Program-made: the position numbers and the translations under genes
In this document: positions 34,539-40,718 of the stretch, in pieces
How the letters are laid out: each line of letters starts with the position of its first letter
Numbering within the stretch: the first letter of the stretch is position 1
From: JAGXFP01 sp046484585
Lineage (GTDB): Bacteria; Desulfobacterota; Desulfobulbia; Desulfobulbales; JAGXFP01
Direction: 5' to 3'
Assembly (NCBI GenBank): GCA_046484585.1
Contig: JAWOIQ010000113.1
Location: 1-58,738, forward strand
Length of the DNA stretch: 58,738 nt
The notes under the pieces: model-generated
Seen by the model: the letters and a program-made list of their open reading frames with translations, nothing else
Told to the model about the DNA's origin: nothing
Databases searched by the model: none

Positions 34539-34559
34539 GACTTTTTGCGACGCCATCAA
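34539..34559 (+). repeat. GACTTTTTGCGACGCCATCA dispersed motif
   Basis: The same word occurs at about 38945-38960. Shorter or diverged forms are at 31817-31829, 20835, 43810-43830 and, inverted, 50115-50134. It is intergenic and non-coding. Confidence 0.65.
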
Positions 34560-34607
34560 GATTGCAATAGCAGAGATTAAGGCCGATGTCATCCGGGCCA
34601 TCGATTT

Positions 34608-34634
34608 TTAACCGTTTTTTAACATAATCTTAAC
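34608..34634 (+). promoter_or_regulatory. Pho box: three TTAAC repeats at 11-bp spacing
   Basis: TTAAC at 34608-34612, 34619-34623 and 34630-34634, exactly one helical turn (11 bp) apart and each followed by A/T-rich DNA. PhoB dimers bind direct repeats with this 11-bp step, and the TTAAC half-site form is close to Pho boxes described outside enterics. A possible -10 (AATTAT) starts about ten bases after the last repeat. It lies 76 bp before pstC and 102 bp from phoR, and so could control both directions. Confidence 0.75.
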
Positions 34635-34709
34635 ATTCGTTTGCAATTATAGGAAACCCTGGCCGAAGGGAGGCCAAAATCGCAATCTCGAACCGGAATC
34701 GATTTTCCT

Positions 34710-36095
34710 ATGCCATACAGCTTGATATTACTGGTTCTGATAATCCTGACCTTTACCGCCTATTGGCTGGGAAGAGGCAGGGCGGTGGTTATCGCCGGCC
34801 GGGAAGAGGTGTTGCGCCTCCATTCCCGCCCGAACTACCATGGCCTCTTGACCGCGCTTTGGTGCGGCATTCCGGCTTTGCTGCTGCTGACAACCTGGAT
34901 GGTCTGCGAACCCCTGGTCATTGACAACCTGGTAATTGCCGATCTGCCGGAAAATATGCGCTCCCTGCCGGAGAACCGCTTGAACCTGCTGATCAACGAT
35001 CTCAAAAACATGGTCGACAGTGATATGATCGCGGCCGGCCGAAAAGAGGAACTAAGCGGGGCCGCTGACCATTACCGGGAACTGCGGGCAACCAGCAGGA
35101 GGCTTGCCGGGGTGCTGGTCCTGATCCCGGCGCTTTCCGCCATATTCCTGGTCCGCCGCCGGATCAACCCGGCCTTGAGAGCCCGTAATCATGTGGAGCG
35201 GATCCTCAAGGCCGGCCTGTTCCTTTGCGCGGCCTTCGCTGTTCTTATCACCCTGGGCATCATCCTCTCGCTGCTCTTTGAGTCAATCCGTTTTTTCAAG
35301 ATGGTGCCGATTTACGAGTTTCTCTTCGGCCTGAAATGGAGTCCGCAGATGTCGATTCGGGCCGACCAGGTGGGGTCCTCCGGGGCGTTCGGGGCCATTC
35401 CGGTTTTTGCCGGCACCCTGATGATCTCCCTGATCGCCATGCTGGTCGCGGTCCCCCTTGGTCTGATGTCGGCCATCTATCTGTCGGAATATGCCAATCG
35501 AACTTTTCGCGCTATCGCCAAGCCCCTGCTGGAAATTCTGGCGGGTATCCCCACCGTGGTCTACGGCTTTTTTGCCGCCCTGACCGTGGCCCCCTTCATC
35601 AGGGAGAGTATTTCGGGGGTTGGGCTGGATGTCTCTTCGGAGAGCGCCCTTGCGGCCGGACTGGTTATGGGCATCATGATCATTCCCTTTATCTCTTCCC
35701 TTTCCGACGACGTGATCAATGCGGTGCCCCAGGCAATGCGCGACGGTTCCTACGCCCTGGGAGCGACCCGGAGCGAGACCATCAAACAGGTGGTGATTCC
35801 CGCCGCCCTGCCCGGTATTGTCGGCGGGGTCCTGCTGGCGGTATCCCGGGCGATCGGCGAGACCATGATCGTGGTCATGGCGGCCGGGCTTGCCGCGAAC
35901 CTCACCGCCAACCCCTTCCAGGCGGTAACCACCGTAACGGTCCAGATCGTGACCCTGCTGGTTGGTGACCAGGAGTTTGACAGCCCCAAGACCCTCGCGG
36001 CCTTTGCCCTGGCCCTGGTGCTCTTCATTGTCACCTTGATCCTTAACGTCATCGCCCTTTTCGTGGTGCGCAAATATCGGGAGCAATATGAATAA
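34710..36095 (+). CDS. pstC: Phosphate ABC transporter permease PstC (long form)
   Basis: 461 residues against about 320 for E. coli PstC. The extra N-terminal part has its own helices (about 2-18, 45-65, 135-150) and a soluble segment between 65 and 130. The permease core starts at about 165. The EAA-type loop is LGATRSETIKQVVIPAALPGIVGGVLLAVSRAIGETM, and GSSGAFGAIPVFAGTLMISLIAMLVAVPLG is typical. It is the first gene of pstCASB-phoB, behind the Pho box, and its last eight bases overlap pstA, indicating coupled translation. Long PstC/PstA pairs occur in several proteobacterial groups. Confidence 0.94.
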   Translation: MPYSLILLVLIILTFTAYWLGRGRAVVIAGREEVLRLHSRPNYHGLLTALWCGIPALLLLTTWMVCEPLVIDNLVIADLPENMRSLPENRLNLLINDLKNMVDSDMIAAGRKEELSGAADHYRELRATSRRLAGVLVLIPALSAIFLVRRRINPALRARNHVERILKAGLFLCAAFAVLITLGIILSLLFESIRFFKMVPIYEFLFGLKWSPQMSIRADQVGSSGAFGAIPVFAGTLMISLIAMLVAVPLGLMSAIYLSEYANRTFRAIAKPLLEILAGIPTVVYGFFAALTVAPFIRESISGVGLDVSSESALAAGLVMGIMIIPFISSLSDDVINAVPQAMRDGSYALGATRSETIKQVVIPAALPGIVGGVLLAVSRAIGETMIVVMAAGLAANLTANPFQAVTTVTVQIVTLLVGDQEFDSPKTLAAFALALVLFIVTLILNVIALFVVRKYREQYE

Positions 36096-37359
36096 CGGAT
36101 CCGCGAAGACTATCGAAGTCGTTAAAAGGGGTCTGGGCCGCCGCTACAGGAGGGAAAGACGCTTCCGCTTCTATGGCATGACGGCAATTACCGTAAGCCT
36201 GCTCTTTCTCGCCTTGCTGTTTGCCACCATTATCGGCAAGGGCCACAGTGCCTTTCAGCAGACCTTTATCCGGCTGACGGTGGAGCTGGCCGAGGCGGAA
36301 TTCGACCTCAACCACCTCGGACGGGCCAACTATCAGGGCCTTATCAAAAAAGCGATCAGCCGGGAATTCCCCGAGGTCGTGGGGAGGAGCGACAAAAGGG
36401 AGCTTTACTCCCTGGTCAGCAGCGGCGCGGCCTACAAGCTGCATGATCTGGTCAACGACGATCCTTCCCTGATCGGGACCACCATGGAAATGTGGGTTCC
36501 GGCCGATGACGATGTTGATATGTTCTATAAGGGCTATATATCCAGGGAGGAGCCGGAGGCGGACCGGCGCATCAGCGACCAGCAGCTGCTCTGGCTCGAC
36601 CAGTGGCAGTCGGAGGGGAAGATAGAAAAAAGATTCAACGCGACCTTCTTCTCGGCCGGCGATTCCCGGGAGCCGGAGCTGGCCGGAATTCGCAGCGCCT
36701 TCATTGGCTCGATGCTGACCCTGGTCATCACGCTGCTCATCTCCTTCCCGACCGGGGTCGCGGCCGCGGTCTACCTCGAGGAGTTCGCGCCGCGGAACCG
36801 CTGGATAGATCTAGTCGAGGTCAACATCAACAACCTGGCGGCGGTTCCCTCGATTGTCTTCGGTCTCCTGGGCCTTGCGGTCTTTATCAACTTCCTTGGC
36901 GTCCCCCGCTCTTCTCCCCTGGTCGGGGGGCTGGTCCTGGCCCTGATGACCTTGCCGGTAATAATCATTGCCAGCCGGGCCTCCCTGCAATCGGTGCCCC
37001 CTTCGATCAGAGAGGCCGCCCTGGGGGTGGGTGCTTCCCGGATGCAGACCGTGAGCCATCATGTCCTGCCTCTTGCCCTGCCGGGGATCCTGACCGGGAC
37101 CATTATCGGCATGGCCCGGGCCCTGGGGGAAACGGCCCCCCTGTTGATGATCGGCATGGTGGCCTTTATCGTCGATATACCTCAAGGGTTCACGGACCCT
37201 TCCACGGTTCTGCCGGTTCAGATTTACCTATGGGCCGGCAGCCCGGAACGGGCCTTTGTCGAAAAAACCTCCGCGGCGATCCTGGTCCTGCTGGCCTTCC
37301 TGATCGTGATGAATCTGGTTGCGGTCCTTCTGCGCAATCGCTTTGAGCGGCGCTGGTAA
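36088..37359 (+). CDS. pstA: Phosphate ABC transporter permease PstA (long form, DUF3333 N-terminus)
   Basis: 423 residues. A basic N-terminus and helix (about 29-50) lead into an extracytoplasmic domain of about 150 residues of the DUF3333 type. The permease core follows from about 205: GSMLTLVITLLISFPTGVAAAVYLEEFAP, AAVPSIVFGLLGLAVF and the EAA loop LGVGASRMQTVSHHVLPLALPGILTGTIIGMARALGETAPLL. It works with PstC, PstB and PstS in high-affinity phosphate uptake. The start overlaps the pstC end. A full copy of the dispersed repeat begins three bases after its stop. Confidence 0.94.
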   Translation: MNNGSAKTIEVVKRGLGRRYRRERRFRFYGMTAITVSLLFLALLFATIIGKGHSAFQQTFIRLTVELAEAEFDLNHLGRANYQGLIKKAISREFPEVVGRSDKRELYSLVSSGAAYKLHDLVNDDPSLIGTTMEMWVPADDDVDMFYKGYISREEPEADRRISDQQLLWLDQWQSEGKIEKRFNATFFSAGDSREPELAGIRSAFIGSMLTLVITLLISFPTGVAAAVYLEEFAPRNRWIDLVEVNINNLAAVPSIVFGLLGLAVFINFLGVPRSSPLVGGLVLALMTLPVIIIASRASLQSVPPSIREAALGVGASRMQTVSHHVLPLALPGILTGTIIGMARALGETAPLLMIGMVAFIVDIPQGFTDPSTVLPVQIYLWAGSPERAFVEKTSAAILVLLAFLIVMNLVAVLLRNRFERRW

Positions 37360-37362
37360 AAA

Positions 37363-37478
37363 CCTGAATCCGTGACGGCTTGGTGGTGAATTTCACTATA
37401 TACCCACAGGGCATAAGTTTCGTACGAGCAGACAAGCTGCTCAACTCAGCTTTATCAGTTTGTAATTACATTGGATAA
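37363..37478 (+). repeat. Full-length dispersed element (about 116 bp), copy B
   Basis: Same layout as copy A: CCTGAATCCGTGACGG, GTGGTGAATTTCACT, CACAGGGCATAAGTTTCG, hairpin GAGCAG-ACAAG-CTGCTC, AACTCAGCTTTAT and AGTTTGTAATT. It fills most of the pstA-pstS gap, starting three bases after the pstA stop, so it is transcribed with the operon. Confidence 0.9.
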
Positions 37479-37554
37479 ATCATCATTGATGAGTTCGAGA
37501 AAAATCAGGTGATGGTTAAGCAAGTCAAAATTTATTTTAATGGAGGTTTTCACC

Positions 37555-38700
37555 ATGATGCAGGGAAGCGTTTTTACACCCACGGGGCACCCCAAGGGCA
37601 TTTGCTTCGCGGCACATAAGTTTCGTTTGCACCCTAACGGGCATAAAAGAGGACGAGCTGCTCAACTCAGCTTTATTGCCCTGACGGTCGTGCTGTTCGC
37701 ATCGTTGTGCGCCGGCCAGGCCCTGGCCCGCGACTACATCAGTATCGTCGGTTCCTCGACGGTCTACCCATTTGCCACCGTGGTGGCCGAGCAGTTCGGC
37801 AAAACCACAAACTTCAAGACCCCCAAGATCGAGTCCACCGGCTCCGGCGGCGGCTTGAAGCTGTTCTGCGCCGGTGTCGGCGTTGAGCATCCGGATATCA
37901 CCAATGCTTCCCGCCGGATTAAAAAATCCGAAGTCGAGCAATGCAAAGATAACGGGGTCAGGGAAATCATCGAGGTTAAGATCGGCTATGACGGCATCGT
38001 CCTGGCCAATTCCAAAAAAGCAGTGTCGTTCAGCCTGACCTTGAAGGATATCTTCCTGGCCCTGGCCAAACACATCCCCGATCCCCAGGGAGGGGGGGAA
38101 CTGGTACCAAACCCCTACAAGAGTTGGAATGAGATCGATCCGGAACTGCCGGCAACCAGGATCGAGGTGCTTGGTCCTCCTCCGACTTCCGGCACCAGGG
38201 ACGCCTTTGTCGAACTGGCCATGGAGGGCGGCGCCCAGCAGTTCGACCGGCTCAAGGCCATCAAGAAAGAGGATAAAACGGCGTTCAAGCGGATTGCCCA
38301 CACCATTCGCGAAGATGGGGCCTTTGTCGAGGCGGGGGAGAACGACAACCTGATTGTCCAGAAACTCGAGGTTAACCCAGACGCCATCGGCATCTTCGGA
38401 TTCAGTTTCCTGGACCAGAACAGCGACAAGATCCGGGGTTTGCCGATCGATGGGGCCGCCCCGACCTTCGACAAGATCGCCGCCGGCGACTACTCCCTTG
38501 TCCGGCCCCTGTACTTCTACGTCAAGAAAGCCCATGCGGGAGTGATTCCCGGGATCGAGGAATATCTGGCCGAGTTTACCAATTCGAGAGCCTGGGGCGA
38601 AGAGGGCTATCTGGCCGATAAGGGCATGATCCCGATGCCGGCAGAGGAACGCGAAAAGTTCGCCGCGGATGTCGAGACCCTGAAGGGCCTGGAAATGTGA
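37555..38700 (+). CDS. pstS: Phosphate-binding periplasmic protein PstS, with repeat-derived N-terminus
   Basis: 381 residues; periplasmic phosphate receptor of the Pst transporter. The mature part begins at about RDYISIVGSSTVYPFATVVAEQF, with phosphate-site segments GSSTVYP, STGSGGGLKLFC and PPTSGTRDAFVELA. The signal peptide is odd: h-region FIALTVVLFASLCAG and cleavage ALA are normal, but the n-region is about 38 residues long and is encoded by a diverged copy of the dispersed repeat (37573-37675). GGAGG eight bases upstream sets the start at 37555, and no alternative start exists between the repeat and the h-region. pstS placed third, after pstC and pstA, is unusual. Confidence 0.92.
   Translation: MMQGSVFTPTGHPKGICFAAHKFRLHPNGHKRGRAAQLSFIALTVVLFASLCAGQALARDYISIVGSSTVYPFATVVAEQFGKTTNFKTPKIESTGSGGGLKLFCAGVGVEHPDITNASRRIKKSEVEQCKDNGVREIIEVKIGYDGIVLANSKKAVSFSLTLKDIFLALAKHIPDPQGGGELVPNPYKSWNEIDPELPATRIEVLGPPPTSGTRDAFVELAMEGGAQQFDRLKAIKKEDKTAFKRIAHTIREDGAFVEAGENDNLIVQKLEVNPDAIGIFGFSFLDQNSDKIRGLPIDGAAPTFDKIAAGDYSLVRPLYFYVKKAHAGVIPGIEEYLAEFTNSRAWGEEGYLADKGMIPMPAEEREKFAADVETLKGLEM
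37573..37675 (+). repeat. Diverged CATAAGTTTCG element inside the pstS coding sequence, copy E
   Basis: Blocks match copies A and B in order: TACACCCACGGGGCA (as TATACCCACAGGGCA in B), CATAAGTTTCGTTTG, GGGCATAA, and GAGCTGCTCAACTCAGCTTT followed by AT, with extra bases between them. The frame is kept through the element and on into the signal peptide h-region. Confidence 0.75.
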
Positions 38701-39030
38701 TGATGCCCTAAAAAAGCCGAATCGCCGATCCGGCCGACCATAAACTAATGGCCTGAATCGGTGAGCGTTTCGAGATGGCGCGGAAAGTTTTACCGTTGAG
38801 AGCCGGTATTGATGAGTTCGCGGAAATCCTTCCTTCGACAGGCTCAGGATAAGCGGGGCAACTGACTGGTTCAGGGTGAGCTGGGTACATATTGATTCAA
38901 CGTTTGTGCTGAGCCTGTCTAAGTGCGCTTCATTAATTTTTGGCGACTTTTTGCGACGCCATCGGTATTTGTTTAATAAACCTGGCGGCAATGTGCCGGC
39001 AGCTAAAGGAAAAGTGAGAAACCCGGATCA
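38701..39030. other. 330-bp pstS-pstB gap with several repeats
   Basis: Holds a CCTGAATCGGTGAGCG relative (38752-38776), the 50-bp CCTTCGACAGGCTCAGG repeat (38832-38881) and a GACTTTTTGCGACGCCATC motif (about 38945-38960). I see no gene or clear terminator, so pstB is probably still read from the upstream promoter. AAAGGAAAAG lies rather far before the pstB ATG. Confidence 0.6.
38832..38881 (+). repeat. Dispersed 50-bp repeat (CCTTCGACAGGCTCAGG type), copy 2
   Basis: Aligns end to end with 4903-4953 in the opposite orientation: CCTTCGACAGGCTCAGGAT, AAGCGGGGCAACTGAC, TCAGGGTGAGC. Confidence 0.7.
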
Positions 39031-39849
39031 ATGCCGATATACGAAAAATATGATCGCGAGCATCGTGGCACGGTGGGTAAGGTCGAAGTGGATTCAGCCC
39101 GGATGAGATGCAGAAACGTCAACGTCTATTACGGTGAAAAAAGAGCGATCAACGATGTATCCATCGATATCGCCCAAAACGAGGTGATCGCCATGATCGG
39201 CCCGTCGGGCTGCGGCAAGTCGACTTTTTTGCGCTGCCTGAACCGGATGAACGACACCATTGAGACCTGCCGGGTGACCGGCGATATCTATCTGGACGAT
39301 CAGAATATCTACGACCGGAAGATCGACGTGGTCCAGCTTCGGGCCCAGATCGGCATGGTTTTCCAGAAGCCCAACCCTTTCCCGAAATCGATCTACGACA
39401 ACGTTGCCTACGGCCCGAAGATCCATGGCCTGGCTGCCGGCAAGGTCGAACTGGACGAGATCGTCGAGCTTTCTCTCAAGAAGGCCGGTCTCTGGGGCGA
39501 GGTGAAAGACAGTCTCGATCAGTCCGGTACCAGTCTTTCCGGCGGGCAGCAGCAGCGCTTGTGCATCGCCCGGACTATCGCGGTAAGTCCCGAGGTCATC
39601 CTGATGGACGAACCATGTTCGGCCCTTGATCCCATCGCCACCGCCAAAATCGAGGATCTGATCGACGAACTGAAACAGCATTACACCATTGCCATCGTGA
39701 CCCATTCGATGCAGCAGGCCGCCCGGGTCTCCCAACGCACCGCCTATTTTCATCTCGGTGACCTTATCGAGGTGGGCGCGACCCGGCAGATTTTCACCAA
39801 TCCCAGCCATCGCCTGACTGAAGATTATATTACCGGCCGGTTCGGATAG
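39031..39849 (+). CDS. pstB: Phosphate ABC transporter ATP-binding protein PstB
   Basis: 272-residue ATPase that energises PstCA. Walker A GPSGCGKST, signature LSGGQQQRLCIART, Walker B VILMDEPCSALDP, and the switch histidine in IVTHSMQQAARVS. The N-terminus NVNVYYGEKRAINDVSIDIAQNEV is typical of PstB. The ribosome site is poor (AAAGGAAAAG is more than 15 bases away), so the exact start is less sure; a later in-frame ATG lies at 39103. It is followed after 75 bp by phoB. Confidence 0.96.
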   Translation: MPIYEKYDREHRGTVGKVEVDSARMRCRNVNVYYGEKRAINDVSIDIAQNEVIAMIGPSGCGKSTFLRCLNRMNDTIETCRVTGDIYLDDQNIYDRKIDVVQLRAQIGMVFQKPNPFPKSIYDNVAYGPKIHGLAAGKVELDEIVELSLKKAGLWGEVKDSLDQSGTSLSGGQQQRLCIARTIAVSPEVILMDEPCSALDPIATAKIEDLIDELKQHYTIAIVTHSMQQAARVSQRTAYFHLGDLIEVGATRQIFTNPSHRLTEDYITGRFG

Positions 39850-39924
39850 TTGCAGCTTCCCGGCCCGGTTCCGCTCTGCTGAGTAAAGGCGGGGACCGCA
39901 CGGAAATTACACCCTGGAGCGAGT

Positions 39925-40614
39925 ATGGCCAAACAAACCATTCTGGTTGTCGAGGATGACGAGGATATTCAGCAGCTGGTCAGTTACAATCTGGTCAAGG
40001 CCGGATTCGACGTGGAATGCGCCGATAGCGGAGAAGAGGGGCTGCGGAAGATAAACTCCGCCAATCCGGACCTGGTGCTGCTCGACTTGATGCTGCCCGG
40101 CATTAATGGTTCGGAGCTCTGCCGGCAGCTGAGATCAAGTGAAGGGCATCGCGAACTGCCGGTAATCATGCTTACCGCCAAGGGTGAAGATGTCGACGTC
40201 AGCGCCGGCCTCGATCTGGGCGCCGACGATTACATCACCAAACCGTTCAGTCCGGCGATCCTCATTGCCCGGATCAAGGCGGTTCTGCGGAGAAGAAAAT
40301 CCCCGCCCACCGGGCGGGACCATGTCATTGAAATCCATAACCTGACGATTGATCCCGGTCGCCATCAGGTTACCATGGCCGGCAGGCAGCTCCAACTCAC
40401 CCTCACCGAATTCGGCATCCTGGAGCTCATGGCCAGGCGACCCGGCTGGGCCTTCTCCCGCCAGCAGATCATCGATGCGGTCAGGGGCTACGAATATATC
40501 GTGACCCCGCGGGCCATCGACGTGCAGATTTCCACTCTTCGCAAAAAACTCGGCGAGACCGGCAAAAGGATCGAAACGGTCCGCGGCATCGGCTACCGGC
40601 TGGCCGACCGTTGA
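39925..40614 (+). CDS. phoB: Phosphate regulon response regulator PhoB
   Basis: 229 residues of the OmpR/PhoB class. The receiver domain (1-120) has acidic pocket EDDED, phospho-acceptor aspartate in LVLLDLMLPG, T in MLTAKG and K in DDYITKPFSP. The winged-helix DNA-binding domain (about 133-227) has TLTEFGILELMARRPGWAFSRQQIIDAVRGYEY, RAIDVQISTLRKKL and IETVRGIGYRL. The partner kinase is PhoR at 32722-34506. Its likely target is the TTAAC repeat set before pstC, giving autoregulation through the same operon. GGAGCG precedes the ATG. Confidence 0.93.
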   Translation: MAKQTILVVEDDEDIQQLVSYNLVKAGFDVECADSGEEGLRKINSANPDLVLLDLMLPGINGSELCRQLRSSEGHRELPVIMLTAKGEDVDVSAGLDLGADDYITKPFSPAILIARIKAVLRRRKSPPTGRDHVIEIHNLTIDPGRHQVTMAGRQLQLTLTEFGILELMARRPGWAFSRQQIIDAVRGYEYIVTPRAIDVQISTLRKKLGETGKRIETVRGIGYRLADR

Positions 40615-40718
40615 TTTTAGCGGCTCGGTGATTTCCCCTCGGCAGGGGGCAATCCCGCGGAATGGCGGTGAACGAAGGAAAGCGCCCTGAATTGGATTAG
40701 GCTGTTTTTATTTGTGAA

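Noticed and set aside
37363..37478. c-di-GMP (GEMM) riboswitch suggested by CACAGGGCA in the repeat
   Set aside because: Only the short word matches; the second conserved helix and the tetraloop-receptor parts are missing, and copies are not placed at fixed distance from genes.
37537..38991. 484-codon minus-strand frame opposite pstS
   Set aside because: Mirror of the pstS coding frame and repeats; no motifs and no ribosome site.
38876..39106. Plus-strand frame of 76 codons before pstB
   Set aside because: Runs through repeat DNA and overlaps the pstB start in another frame; no protein-like composition.
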